Assembly (NCBI GenBank): GCA_022036555.1
Contig: CM039129.1
Coordinates: 22,237,973-22,301,972 of the forward strand
Length of the DNA: 64,000 nt
From: Microstegium vimineum
Lineage: Eukaryota; Streptophyta; Magnoliopsida; Poales; Poaceae
Reading direction: 5' to 3'
The notes under the pieces are model-generated. The model was given only the letters and a program-made list of their open reading frames with translations. It was not told the origin of the DNA and searched no databases. Positions 23,734-35,184 of this stretch are shown here, piece after piece. Position numbers and translations under genes: made by a program. The stretch's first letter is position 1. Each line of letters opens with the position of its first letter.

Positions 23734-24930
23734 TCCTCCCTTCTTGCATTTGATTCGTCCTCGACTCAAGCTCATCTTCCTTTCCCAAATATGGTTTCAA
23801 ATCAATGTTAAATGTGGGACTAACCCCAAAAGCTACAGGAAGATCAAGCTTATATACATTCTCATTAATTCGTGTTAGCACTTTAAATGGTCCATCAGCT
23901 CTAGGCAGCAATTTAGATTTTCTCAATTCAGGAAACCGATCCTTTCTCAAATGCAACCAAACCAAATCACCAGGTTCAAACATCAATTTCCTTCTACCTT
24001 TATCACCACAAGCTTATACTTAGCATTCATACGCTCTATGTTTTCTTTAGTTGTTTCATGCAATTTTAACATCAACTCAGCACGTTGCTTAGCATCAAAA
24101 TTCAATTTTTCAGAAGTTGGTAGAGGCATTAAATCAATAGGAGCACGTGGTAACAAGCCATAAACAACCTTAAATGGACACATCTTTGTAGTAGAATGCA
24201 ATGAACGATTATAAGCAAACTCAATATGAGGCAAACAATCTTCCCACATCTTAATATTCTTCTTTAAAACAACCCTTAACATAGTAGACAAAGTTCTATT
24301 CACAACTTCAGTTTGACCATCAGTTTGGGGATGACATGTGGTAGAAAATAAAATCTTAGTCCCTAATTTAGCCCATAAAGTTCTCCAAAAATGGCTAAGA
24401 AATTTAGCATCTCAATCAAAAATAATTGTATTTGGCACATCATGCAAACGAACAACTTCGCGAAAGAACAAATCAGCAATATGTGTAGCATCATTAGTTT
24501 TATGACAAGGTATAAAGTGTGTCATCTTAGAAAATCTATCCACAACCACAAAAACACTATCATGACCCTTCCTAATCCTTGGCAACCCCAAAACAAAATC
24601 CATAGAAATATCTTCCCAAGGAGCATTAGGAACAGGTGAGGCATATACAAACCGTGTGGATTTAATCGCGACTTCGCCTTTTGACAAGTCGTGCAGCGAG
24701 AAACAAATCTCTCCACATCTCTCCTCATCTTTGGCCAAAAGAAATGACCAGCAAGTATGTTCTCTGTCTTCTTTGCTCCAAAATGTTCCATCAAGCCACC
24801 TCCATGCGCTTCCTGAAGCAACAACAAACGAACGGAGCTAGCTGGAATGCATAGCTTGTTAGCTCTAAACATAAAGCCATCATTAAGAACAAATTTATTC
24901 CATGCCTTTCCATCTTTACATTGCAGCAAT
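23645..24930 (-). pseudogene. CRM-like integrase and pol C-terminus, broken
   Basis: The minus-strand frames show the integrase parts in order. The zinc-binding region is at 24,750-24,850 (His residues in 'EAHGGGLMEHFG', then 'CTTC'). The catalytic core has the first Asp in 'SMDFVLGLP' and the second near 24,415, and the third residue, Glu, lies in 'QTEVVNRTL' near 24,310. A TGA stop at 24,412-24,414 and a frameshift interrupt the core. The C-terminal domain, with 'GDLVWLHLRKDRFPELRKSK' and 'LKPYLGKEDELESRT' (23,760-23,985), runs on toward the LTR. Integrase inserts element cDNA. I see no clear chromodomain, but the LTR-encoded tail resembles CRM-type elements. Confidence 0.85.
23734..23747 (-). 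other. Polypurine tract of the CRM-like element
   Basis: The plus strand 'tcctcccttcttgc' is a purine tract on the minus strand, directly adjacent to the 3' LTR. Confidence 0.8.
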
Positions 24931-25834
24931 ACATCTTTAAAATCATTATCATGTATATATTGTTGTTTAATTGTTTCCAGACCAAAATCTTATATTCAAG
25001 TTGTGTCAATAAAGTATATCTCCTAGACAAAGCATCAGCAATGATATTCTCTTTCCCTTTCTTGTGCTTAATGACATAAGGAAAAGATTCAATAAATTCA
25101 ACCCACTTAGCATGTCTACGGTTTAGTTTTTCTTGACTACGAATATGCTTCAATGATTCATGATCAGAATGAATAACAAATTCTTTGGGCCACAAATAAT
25201 GCTGCCATGTTTCTAATGTCCGCACAAGAGCATACAATTCCTTATCATAAGTAGAATAATTCAGAACAAGTCCACTTATTTTCTCACTAAAATATGCAAT
25301 GGGTTTACCTTCTTGTAACAAAACACCACCCAATCCAATTCCACTAGCATCACATTCAAGTTCAAAAGTCTTATTAAAATCAGGAAGTTGGAGAAGAGGT
25401 GCATGTGTCAACTTATCTTTCAACATGTTGAAGGCATTCTCTTGTTTGCTGTCCCAAGAAAATATGACTCCCTTCTTCGTAAGCTCATTTAACGGTGCAG
25501 CAATGGTGCTAAAATCCCGCACAAAGCGACGATAGAACCCAGCAAGTCCTAGAAAACTCCGCACTTGGGTGATAGTCGTTGGTACCGGCCACCACTGTAT
25601 AGCTTCCACCTTGGCTTTGTCAACCTCAATTCCCTGTGGAGTAACAACATAGCCAAGAAAAGAAACACGATCTTTGTCGAGTAGTTCTTGTACTTGACGC
25701 TGAATCTCCTTTGTTTCTTCAGGATTGGTCCTATATGGTGCACGGTTGGGCAACGAGGCACCAGGAATTAGGTCGATTTGGTGCTCAATGCCTCGAAGTT
25801 GTGGCAGCCCTGGTGGTATTTCACTTGGGAACAC
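24791..25834 (-). pseudogene. CRM-like RT and RNase H with RT core deleted
   Basis: The frame of 347 codons starts with the segment just before RT ('GLPQLRGIEHQIDLIPGA'). It then jumps at about 25,675 from 'RQVQELLDK' straight to 'DRVSFLGYVV', which normally lies after the catalytic palm. The FIDD/YVDD-type motif and roughly 170 residues are therefore missing, without loss of frame. RNase H follows and is well preserved: Asp in 'ELECDASG', Glu in 'YDKELYAL', Asp in 'IHSDHESL' and Asp in 'IADALSRR'. The frame ends shortly after RNase H; the integrase is in other frames. Confidence 0.88.
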
Positions 25835-26232
25835 ATCAGAAAACCCTGCAAAACGTTAGCCACAACAGGAGGCAAGGAATGCTGCATATCGTCAATGGAA
25901 ATCAATGCATCTTTGCATATTAAAGCATAAGCAACAGAAGTGGATGCATTCAACTCATTAACATCAGATTTAGTAGCAAGCAAACAATTCCCATTCAATT
26001 TAATCTCAGTTTGCTTATCAACAATAGATTTGGCATTTTTATTGTTCTCACTTGTAGCCTTTGCAGCTTTAGCAACATCATCATGCATAATGGCTTCAGG
26101 AGACATAGGATGTAACACAATTTTTCTATCATGGTATAGAAAAGAATACTGATTTGCTCTACCATGATGCATAGAATCCCTATCAAATTGCCATGGTCTA
26201 CCTAGCAGAATATTACAAGCTTGCATAGGCAC
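25768..26232 (-). pseudogene. CRM-like protease-RT connecting region
   Basis: This minus-strand frame continues the polyprotein after a frameshift near 26,220. It contains 'ACNILLGRPWQFDRDSMH', the conserved end of the retroviral-type protease, followed by a Lys/Asn-rich spacer. A second frameshift near 25,850 separates it from the RT frame. Confidence 0.8.
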
Positions 26233-27878
26233 ACATCACATTCAATCACATCATTATAGGATCCAATGGAAAAATTGATGCGCACAAGTCTAGTTAACTT
26301 TGCCTTACCACTGTTGTTTAACCATTGAATGTAATATGGATGTGGGTGTGGTTTGGTCGTAAGCGCAAGCTTCTCCACCATGTCGCTGCTGGCCAAGTTG
26401 TTGCAGCTACCTCCATCAATGATCATGCGACATGAATGCTCCTTGATGACACACTTTGTTTGGAACAACGTGTGTCGCTGATTTTGCTCCGCCTTCTCCA
26501 TTTGTGCACTAAGCACACGCTGTACAATGAGGCTCTCATAGTGGTCGGCTGCACCTGCATTAATATGTTCTTCCACATATTCTTCACTACCTGCGTGGTC
26601 AGCCGCAAGCAATGCAAGTGTATCATCATCAAAATCACTAGCAGATGAATACTCACCATCATCTTTGACTATCATAACGCGCTTGCTTGAACACTCGCGC
26701 ATCATATGTCCATATCCCTTGCATCGATGACACTGAATGTCACTTGTTCTACCTGTAGATGCCACGGACGAAGCACTTGCAATAGGCTTCTGTACCGTCT
26801 TCGCCACTGAATTCGCTGGAGTAGCACGAAGCTTGTCGCTAGTAGGAGCTGGTGTAGTCATAGTAGTAGTCGTATGGGGCTGCCATGAATTAGTCTTCCC
26901 TGCAGAAAAGTTAGTACTAGCACTCGCACGTCGCCCCTGCACATCCCTTTCAGCTTTACAAGCAAGATGAAACAAACGGGTTACGTTAGTGTACTCTTTA
27001 TATGCAAGGATGTCCTGAATTTCACGATTTAACCCACCCAAAAATCTTGCCATAGCAGGTTCCTCATCCTCCTCTAAATTACAATGCAACATACCCATTT
27101 GTAATTCTTGATAATACTCTTCTACACTTTTAGCACCCTGTCTTAGTTGTTGTAATTTATGTAGAAAATCACGTGCATAGTAAGAAGGAACAAATCTAGC
27201 CCTCATGATTTTTTTCAAAGCATCCCAAGTCTGTGGTATGTTCTTATGATTTTTCTTACTATACTCTATCCACCATACAATAGCAAAGTCAGTAAACTCA
27301 CTAGTAGCAGCCCTAACACGTGTATTCTCAGGAAATTCATGACATGCAAACTTTTGGGCAATAGCAATTTCCCATGAAATGTATGCATCAGGATCATACT
27401 TGCCATCAAAAGGAGGTATTTTAAATTTAATCTTACTAAAAGCATCATTGTTATTGTGTACCTCACGTCGACGGTGACCCATACCTCTTCGATTTAAGTG
27501 TAGGCGACGTCGATCACGAAGGTCATTGTCATCAAGATCCATATCTCTAGAGTAAGCATCCTCATCATTATCTTTGACCCGCTCCTCGTCCTTGCTGCCT
27601 TCATCATTCTTATCTTTGTCTTTTGTGTGGAAGTCATCAAAACGTTGTAGAAGAGCAACAAGGCTTTTGTCCATACGAGCCATCGATGCTTCAACTCTTG
27701 TAAGCTTGGTGGTGGTGGTGAGTTGGGCGGACTCCAATTGCCCAATCTTTTCATTGGTCACCTGTAAATCTCGATCAAGTCCATCTGCGTGCAGCTGCAC
27801 TTGTCTTGTAAAATGTTGAATGATGCCCTTGGTGCGTGGAGTTTGTGGCATCTGGTTATTGTCCTCTATTCCTGACAT
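26202..27878 (-). CDS. gag: CRM-like Gag-protease protein
   Basis: The 558-codon frame begins 'MSGIEDNNQ' at 27,878. Around residues 20-60 there is a coiled-coil-like segment, then an acidic and basic patch (residues 90-140). A Retrotrans_gag domain follows at about 150-330 ('YISWEIAIAQKF', 'WDALKKIMRARFVP'). A CCHC zinc knuckle ('CHRCKGYGHMMREC') lies at about 26,691-26,734. The protease active site is 'MIIDGGSCNNLAS', where D-G-G-S replaces the usual D-S/T-G. Gag builds the particle and binds RNA. The frame is long and open, but it runs off by a frameshift just after the protease core. The start is the first ATG after the leader. Confidence 0.9.
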   Translation of the reverse strand: MSGIEDNNQMPQTPRTKGIIQHFTRQVQLHADGLDRDLQVTNEKIGQLESAQLTTTTKLTRVEASMARMDKSLVALLQRFDDFHTKDKDKNDEGSKDEERVKDNDEDAYSRDMDLDDNDLRDRRRLHLNRRGMGHRRREVHNNNDAFSKIKFKIPPFDGKYDPDAYISWEIAIAQKFACHEFPENTRVRAATSEFTDFAIVWWIEYSKKNHKNIPQTWDALKKIMRARFVPSYYARDFLHKLQQLRQGAKSVEEYYQELQMGMLHCNLEEDEEPAMARFLGGLNREIQDILAYKEYTNVTRLFHLACKAERDVQGRRASASTNFSAGKTNSWQPHTTTTMTTPAPTSDKLRATPANSVAKTVQKPIASASSVASTGRTSDIQCHRCKGYGHMMRECSSKRVMIVKDDGEYSSASDFDDDTLALLAADHAGSEEYVEEHINAGAADHYESLIVQRVLSAQMEKAEQNQRHTLFQTKCVIKEHSCRMIIDGGSCNNLASSDMVEKLALTTKPHPHPYYIQWLNNSGKAKLTRLVRINFSIGSYNDVIECDVCLCKLVIFC

Positions 27879-28932
27879 GGTTTAAAAGACAAGAACAACA
27901 AGAATACAAGTGAAGAAATAAAAGCCCTACAACTATTAGGATGTAGCTACAGCAACACACTCACTCTCAACCTGTTTCTCAAGCTCTTACTAGTTTTTAC
28001 CTTGCTCAAACAAGAGGGGTCAACAACCAGCAAGCCTGCAACCTTGGAAGTGAATGTATCGGTACCGTAGCACAACACCTGTCAAGTTGTAGTCGAATAT
28101 GTGGAGCTATAGGTGGCCAATGTTATGGACAAGGATAGATACTAGCACCACATTAGTCACAAAAGCAAGTTGAATAATCGTTCAAAGGTGGTACTGTGCT
28201 GGTCCTAGCCTAGACCGTGCTAGAGACGCGAGCCTGAACACAAAGGAACTCACAAACACCACCTAATCAAAGGAGACAACACAAAGATCAGCCCCCTTCT
28301 TTTTTTTGTCTTTTTTTTATTTTTTTCTTTTTTTTTTAGGGGATCCTCAAAACTGATTATATGAACAGAGAGATGTCAAAAGAGCAATTCACCACACACA
28401 CTTTTTCCGAAAGTGTAGGGGTATATAGGTAATTAAAAGATACTCTCTCTCTCTCTCTCTAAAGTAAACTTTGCTGTAATATCGTATGAATCAAGTAGTT
28501 CGAATTTGCTTCTCGAAAGGAACTCAGACTCACAGAAATAAATATCAGAATAGCACTCGGGCTCAATAATGGAAAACAACTCGGACTCAAAATTTATAGC
28601 AGCGAATACGGGTAGAACTCCAACTCAATTACAGAAAACTACTCAGACCCGGACTTGATAGCAACGAATACTAGGGTAGTACTCGGACTCGATTACAGAA
28701 AGCAACTCAGACTACAACGTGACAAGAACTCGAAACTCTAAAGGACTATAACTAAGACCAACAACTTGACACAACCGATGCAACCGACGATTCAACAAGC
28801 CCTAGCTAAGCAGTACTAGCAAAAAGGCTCAACGGGTTTATGGGATTACGGAAAACTAATCTACTATTTTTTGGGCTTTTCTGGACTATAGGAAAAAAAT
28901 TGCGAAGGATTGGAAGTCTCTCACCGATAAAC
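27879..28932 (-). other. CRM-like element leader
   Basis: This non-coding stretch lies between the PBS and gag. It contains a T-rich run (28,291-28,340) and a (CT)n run (28,443-28,460). Several blocks recur, in the same order, in the leader of the gag-only element at 55,200-56,100, for example around 28,075-28,125 and 28,195-28,250. Confidence 0.7.
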
Positions 28933-28950
28933 CTTGCTCTGATTACCAAC
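28933..28950 (-). other. Primer-binding site of the CRM-like element
   Basis: The minus strand reads 'ttggtaatcagagcaagg', the initiator-Met type PBS with one extra A, next to the 5' LTR. It pairs with a tRNA 3' end to prime minus-strand synthesis. Confidence 0.85.
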
Positions 28951-29857
28951 TGATAGCGACACGTAGGGTTCGCAGTCCGATCTTTCGATGAGAGTTGGTG
29001 GATAACTCGATTGGTGGATGGAGATGACGTTCACGGCTCGACTACAACCGTCCAAGGACGCTACGCCTTAGCAACCGATACACCACCTCCGATGGCTACC
29101 GTGATCTTGCGGCGCGACAACCAGCCACTAGGGCTCCTGTCCTGCAAGCAATCGAAGAACCAGCAAGAACAAGATGAACAAGCACTCAATTGCAAGATGA
29201 ATATGAAGGTTTCAATCTGAGAACACAATATGGTGAGGTTCTGATGACAATCAGATGGACGGTTGATCCAACACGCGCGCTGAAAGTAGGTAGGAATAGC
29301 TAACTCGACGAAACAAAACCTAATCTGTTTATGGCGGCTCTAAGTACTTATAACCTGTTGAGAGAATGACCACAAGGGTGTTGGGGTCGTTCTCCAACCC
29401 TAGGGCGCGTCCCTAATGGACCCAACTTGATACATGGGCCATCGGCCCAAAATAAGGTGACGCAGCACAGGTGGACAAAAAAGGTCTCGGTACAAAAACG
29501 ATGACTCTGGACGCATCTGATAAGGTATAGCCATGCTTCTGGATCCGTTGGAACGTAGACTTGATAAGCTTTCCAAAAAGTGCTAGAACGTCCCAATCGG
29601 AGTCCGTATGAAGTCGTGGCATCCATCATAAGTTGGCGCTGTCCTACAGTCCAAATCCAGTCGGTGCCCATCCCTTGCCCTGCTGATCGTCCCCATCGTT
29701 CCTAAGCAAAACAAGAGCGCACGTGTCTCCATTGTCTAAATATAATGGACTAGAGTTTAAGAATGAACTTACTTGATGGTTGAGTTCACGGACACGAGCA
29801 CGAGTAATAGGACCAAGTGGTGCTGGAGATTGTATTGTTGTGTTGATGTCCTCATCA
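28951..29857 (-). repeat. 5' LTR of the CRM-like element
   Basis: This 907-bp LTR matches 22,827-23,733 in length and ends. A TATA-like site on the minus strand lies near 29,343-29,354. It is followed by the TSD 'gaagt'. Confidence 0.95.
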
Positions 29858-29862
29858 GAAGT

Positions 29863-31187
29863 GACCTATCTCTAAGAACTATCCTTCATACTCACTTGAA
29901 GATAACTTTGTTTGATTGATTCAAATATTGAACTCTATTTGATGAATGAACATGAATCCAATATGAGTTCAAACTATCTTGTTTAAATCCTTTTCTTTCT
30001 ATCCATTGATCTCAAATCATCACTAGAACTTAAACCTCATCTCTATCTTGAATTTGATCTTGATCTTCAATTTGAGTACCAAATCTGTTTCACAATCAAG
30101 TGTCCTTGTAATCAATGCTTGTCATGCTTCTAGCTTGAACCAAAATCAAACATAGGTGCCTCAATCACTTGTCAACATGATTCCAACATGAGGACCTTTC
30201 ATCCTTAGTGACTCTAGATCAATCAATAAATGACACTTTTTGGCAGATTCTGTACTCTTCAAAGAATAATTCATATCTCCCAAAGTACATATCCAATTAC
30301 CATGAAATTTGGTGGGGATGTACTTCACTAAGTCATCTAGCATCCATAAAAATTTGAGCTTCATTGGACTTCTAGATTGCTACCAGATTTCACATCTTCC
30401 CACCTAGGTACATGCTGAAAACTGCTGCACATGTGTTGACAAGATCCACTCCAAAACAGAAGTATCCATTATCCAATACTCATGAAATTTGCACAGCAAC
30501 TAATACCATAAGTGTAGAGCATGCATATCAAATTTAAATCCAATCCAAGTAGTTTTGAACTCTCAAACATGGCTAAGATCACAGCTAGCTCAGATTTTGA
30601 ATAAATGGTAGATTTGAGCAAAATGAGCTAAGCTTCTTCAAACTGAATCAAACTTGAACTCAACATCTTTGAATACTATCTGAAGACTTATATCCATTTA
30701 ATCCACTTACTAAGGGAAGTCTCTTAATCATACTCATTCAAATCAACTCAATTTGGTCACTAGGCATTAAACCATTCAAATAGCAAGCAACTAGTGCTCA
30801 TATATATCCAATTCAAACAACTCATATGCACTATGTGTATATCCAATTGAAACATCTTATACACACCCAAATGAACTTGATCAACAAGGAATATACCTTA
30901 GTAGATCATGATCAATCCATTGCAAGCTTTCAACTAATTCAATAGGCCACCACAACATAATCCTGCACTCGTATGTTGTAGCATTTGGACTTCATCTTTT
31001 GGCTTGGCACTGGGATAAGGATAGAACTAAGCTTCATTGCTTGACTCAATCATATGATGAACTATATACAATCAATTGAATCAAGTCTCCAATGACAATG
31101 GTACCTACACACATTCATCCACTTGTCGATGGTACCCAAACTAGTTTGGATCCTCTCAAGTTTGGTGCAACATACTTAGGCAATGCC
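29863..31187 (-). other. Family H internal non-coding DNA, part 2
   Basis: There is no coding frame in this stretch downstream of gag. The segment 30,430-31,187 aligns with 60,930-61,646 of copy 2. It continues the stretch that ends at 22,821. Confidence 0.7.
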
Positions 31188-32382
31188 TTAGTATGAATAG
31201 CGGGATGTTTTGCAATAGAAACTAGAGGTACTAATACCATCCTTTCTAAGCATATGATTCATATCAATTGAAATAAGCTTAGAAGTCATACCTAGGGGAC
31301 ATGAGTGAGCCATGTGTCCCCTTTCCCGACATGAGTAGCAAACTCTCTTTGCTTGAGCCTTTTCTTCCTTGCTCATGTTGTGCTTCTCATTATCTTGCCT
31401 CTTCTCTTTTGCTTCAATCTTCTTCTCAAGCTTGGTAGGACACTTCGAGGTAAAGTGTCCCATATCTTTGCACTTGAAGCACTTGATGTGAGCCAAATGG
31501 TTCTTCTCTTGATCTTTGCTCATCATCATCTTGTTGGCATCATGAATAGGAGTTGGATGCCTTGCTCTTGCTTTGCCACCTCTTAGTGTCTTCTTCTTCT
31601 TTGTCATCCCCGAACCACTATCTTCATGGTTGATCTTGTATTGCACTTGGGGCTTGACTTGTGGCTTATCTTGAGCAATCTTGGTTGGGCAAGCATTTAC
31701 AAGATGTCCCATCCCATGGCACTTGAAGCACATGAAATGAGATAGCTTATTTTGGTCTTGCTTCTTCACTTCCTTTCCCTTGCTCTTGTGGAAACCGATT
31801 CCACTCTTGTCACCATAACTTCTCTTGTTTGTTAACATTTTCTCAAAGGTGACTTTGGAGTTGTGGCACCTCTCTAGCTTTTTGCTCATGTTCTTCAATT
31901 CACTTTTGAGCTCATTGTTCTCCTTCAAAAGGTTAGTCTCACAAGACATACAGGTAGAACAAGTATCTATATTTGAAGAACATGGCATATCAAGTAAATC
32001 ATCACAAGAGGTGGATACATTCTTCTTCCCTACAACACAATGGTTAGAAATAAAATGTGATTGATCATTTGACCCAAGTGATGAGCTCTCTTCATTTTTA
32101 AGATTTAGCAATTCATTAATGAGAGAACCATGTTTGTGAACCAAATCTTTATCAGACACACAAAGTTGCTCATGATCCAATTTTAGTTCATCATGTGAAG
32201 AGTTAAGAACATCAAGTAAGTTCTTATGTTCTTCACATGAGGTCTTTAGAAGTCAGTTTTCATCTTTTAGTTTCTTAGTTTTGTTCAACGCACTTGCTAA
32301 AGCCTTTGAGAGTTTGCACACAAGCTCAAAGTTAGGGTCATCACAATCTACAATCTTATTGCCAATTGATAACTTAGAGTCA
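31188..32382 (-). pseudogene. Family H gag, C-terminal part with three CCHC knuckles
   Basis: A minus-strand frame at 31,188-32,180 (330 codons) starts in a Ser/Lys-rich coiled-coil-like region ('LLKENNELKSELKNMSKKLE'). It then shows three CCHC zinc knuckles: 'CFKCHGMGHLVNAC', 'CFKCKDMGHFTSKC' and 'CYSCRERGHMAHSC', separated by Lys-rich spacers. Upstream coding continues to 32,382, with a frame break, where the family-B element is inserted. Most copia gag proteins have one knuckle, so the array is notable. No protease or pol follows. The N-terminal parts lie at 37,235-37,738 and 53,009-53,113. Confidence 0.85.
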
Positions 32383-33041
32383 TGAAGGACCGAGAACGGC
32401 GACCATAGGGGGGGTGAATGGGAGCCTCAAATTTATCTCGAAATGTTCGGGCCACTCTTCCCAAAAATCAATTCCAGTTGTTGGGTGCTCAATGGAAATG
32501 TCGCCTTTGCGTTGTTTGGGGATTCCAACGAAAACGGAGAAAAGAGAGCTCACCGGCAGTGGAGGAAAATAACCGGAAACCCCAAAACATAGGTTCTCAA
32601 CCCCTAGGGAAAAGAGGCAAGAACCTAGGAAAAACGGGAGAAAACAACAACCAACAGGGAGCTCCGGACCAGATGGGACTGAGCCACCAGACTATAGGAA
32701 GTAGTCTGGAGCTGAGGTCCGACGCCTTGACCCACTGGGACAGGCCGATACAGTGAGCACCCTTGCTCCAGACCAGAGGCTCCGGACTGGTCCGATGCTT
32801 ACTTTCGGAAGTCCGGTGCTCACACAGAAGACAACCAGTGAGTGTCTAGGCTCCGGACAACTAGTCCGACGCTCACCGTCACTAGGCATAGCACCTGCAC
32901 ACCACAAGCCGATAGACAAGCACACGTTTCTGCTTTCGCAGAGGTTAGAGTACGCCACTCAAACTGAAACACTCACCTATTGGTCAATCGCTCATCATCA
33001 AAGCTGAACAAACATGGGTACTTATCCACCATGTGTTCGCA
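32383..33041 (-). repeat. 3' LTR of gag-only family B element, internally deleted
   Basis: This LTR begins 'tgaaggaccgagaac' and ends 'gtgttcgca'. It is collinear with the 5' LTR except for one gap. At 32,880/32,881 it jumps from the position equivalent to 35,681 to that of 37,074, removing 1,392 bp. 'gtc' is present at both edges. Confidence 0.93.
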
Positions 33042-33056
33042 ATCTCCCCCTTGATG
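33042..33056 (-). other. Polypurine tract of gag-only family B element
   Basis: The plus strand reads 'atctcccccttgatg', i.e. 'catcaagggggagat' on the minus strand, directly next to the 3' LTR. This is a typical copia PPT. Confidence 0.9.
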
Positions 33057-33780
33057 AGTGCATTGTCAACACACGTGCATTTCAGATTTGAGCCACAAAG
33101 TAAAGCTCTCCAAATGACCAAAGCGCTAAGAAAGCCAAAACGGGGTCACTTGAGAGAAGCAAAACGATACCAATTCAAAACGCATCCACAAAGGCATCTC
33201 ATGACAAAGCCACTTACTGAAGCCAAACAAAAGCACATGGGCAGAACAAAGCTAGCCCTCAAGAAGAGGCAGAAAATGGGCTCAACACCGCTAGCAAGAC
33301 CAAAATACCAAACACAATTAAACACTAAGGGAGCTCAAAAGATACCAATTGAAACCACTTACGTCCCTTAATGCTTAAGAAGCAATCGAAACCTGTCGGA
33401 GCAAACAAAGCAAGCTAGACCCTCCAGAAGAGGCAAAGGCTCAACACATCTAGCAAAAGCTCCCGCTGGGCAAAAGCACACTCAAGATACCAAATGAGCT
33501 CCTTAGGGCAAAAGAAGCACACAAAACTCCCCCATGACCAAAGAAGCTCTAAACCAATGAAACCAATGAGATGCACTCTTTCTCCCCCTTAGAAGTACAT
33601 GGCTGAAAAAAGGAATGAAATGCACATCTCTCCCCATTGTTGACATATTAAGCTCATCAAACAACAACAACTCAAGATCCGGCTATAAATGCCATGAAAT
33701 GCAAAATGAGTGTGAAAGCTTCATACTTAGAGCTAAGACACTAGCTCATGCAAACTCTAGCTCATGCAGCGTGCTAAGAT
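33057..33780 (-). other. Non-coding stretch between gag and PPT
   Basis: No frame with recognisable motifs is present. The sequence corresponds to the post-pol region of family B (compare 9,373-9,900). It is rich in A and in short 'ctcccc' motifs. Confidence 0.6.
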
Positions 33781-35121
33781 ACTTAGCCTTGAAATCGTTC
33801 CTCTCGCACGCGACACACTTGAGCAAAGCATCCTGACTCATCAAGGTGTCATTCAGAGACTCAATCTCGAGAGAAAGGGACTCAACGGTGGGTGGTACCT
33901 CGGGTGTGTCGGAGTCGTTGTCGTAGTCGGGGCTTTCCTTGCGCTTGCCAACATTGCCTTCTTCAATCGCCGTGGTGCAAAAGCCATCGTGCTTGGTGTT
34001 GGCGTAGAAGCATAGGCGTTGAGCTTGTCCTCAACCTTTCCCTTGGACTCATCATCGCTTGAAGAAGCAACTCCGTCGAAGGAAGCATCAATGTCGCTGA
34101 GGGAGGCGAGGAAGGCTCGGTGCTTGGCCTTCACCTTGTCGATCACCTTCTTGGAGGACCTTCGGTGGTAGCCACCCTTGGGCTTGTGCTTGTCCTCGAA
34201 GTGGTGCTCGCGCTTGTCCTTGCGCTTGGTGAAGTCACCCGCAGCTTTCTTAGGGCAGTTTGCGATGAAGTGATCCTCATCACCGCAATGGTAGCACCCC
34301 TTGGCTGAGCCACCACGCCGACGGTTCAAACGGTTGTTTTGAAACCGTGAGAACTTGGTGATGACCAAAGCTAGCTCATCATCTCCAAGAGCCTCCACTT
34401 GTTCATCTATCACAGAAATCAAAGACAAAGCGAACAAAGAGTGTGAAGGGTCAGAGGAGGAAGAAGACGTACCGCCGGTGCCAGAAACTAACGCCATAGA
34501 GGGTTTCAACGGGTTTTCAAGCTTGGCCCGGGTCTGGTAGTCAATCTCCGAGGACTTGAGCTTTCTGAACAGCTCGTCCACGGTCAGGGCATCATAGCTT
34601 GGTGACTCCTGAATGGCAGCCACCTTCATCTCCCATACCTTCCGATCAAGAGCACGCAAAAGCTTGATAGCCATCTCATGATCATCATAAGGAAAGATGG
34701 CTCGATTAGCACGCATCTTGTTGACGATAGATTGGAAGCGAGTGAACATCCCGTCAACAGATTCGCCAACCAACTGAGCAAAGTTCTCGTACTCTCTACA
34801 GTATGTGTCGAAGAGTCTGGACTTGATCTGAGTCTTGCCCTCATGATATCGCAGAAGTGTTTGCTAGATCTCCTGTGTCGTATTGAGACTCGAACTCAGG
34901 AAGAGACAAACTCAAGAAGAGGATGCTACGGGCTCTTGCGTTTGACGCATGTTGCGTGATTTGATGCTCATTAATCCGAGCGCCAAGAACCACGTAGTCA
35001 GCACTCTCACAAATCTCCCAATACTTTGTATCAAGCCTTGGAGGTAAGCAGACATGCGCACCTTCCAATAGGCGAAGTTTGTTCGATCGAAGAACGGAGG
35101 TTTGCCAGCACCTCGCTCCAT
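33781..35121 (-). pseudogene. gag: Family B Gag, frameshifted
   Basis: The likely start is the ATG at 35,121-35,119, followed by 'GAGKPPFFDRTNFAYWKVRM', typical of the DUF4219 N-terminus of plant copia gag. Two or three frameshifts between 34,770 and 35,070 separate this from a 306-codon frame (33,853-34,773). That frame carries the UBN2-type core ('DGMFTRFQSIVNKMRANRA', 'IQESPSYDALTVDELFRKL') and a CCHC knuckle 'CYHCGDEDHFIANC' (about 34,255-34,297) with all four ligands. An acidic Ser-rich segment follows. The protein packages RNA in the particle. The extended C-terminal part seen in copy 1 is missing. Confidence 0.85.
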
Positions 35122-35169
35122 GCCGCCTTCACGGATCAAGAACCGTGTAAGGTGGAATGATCCTTAACC

Positions 35170-35184
35170 GGCTCTGATACCAAT
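35170..35184 (-). other. Primer-binding site of gag-only family B element
   Basis: The plus strand 'ggctctgataccaat' is the reverse complement of an initiator-Met tRNA PBS and abuts the 5' LTR. Confidence 0.92.

Larger units (their letters stand above)
22822..29862 (-). mobile_element. CRM-like Ty3/gypsy element with GAAGT TSD
   Basis: The element proper is 22,827-29,857 (7,031 bp) on the minus strand, flanked by 'gaagt' at 22,822-22,826 and 29,858-29,862. Two 907-bp LTRs begin 'tgatagcgac' and end 'cctcatca'. Inside are a PPT, pol, gag, a leader and a Met-type PBS. The gene order protease-RT-RNase H-integrase is the Ty3/gypsy order. The pol C-terminus continuing into the 3' LTR and its 'GPITRARAREL' stretch suggest the CRM chromovirus clade. 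The RT catalytic core is deleted, so the copy cannot be autonomous. Confidence 0.93.
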
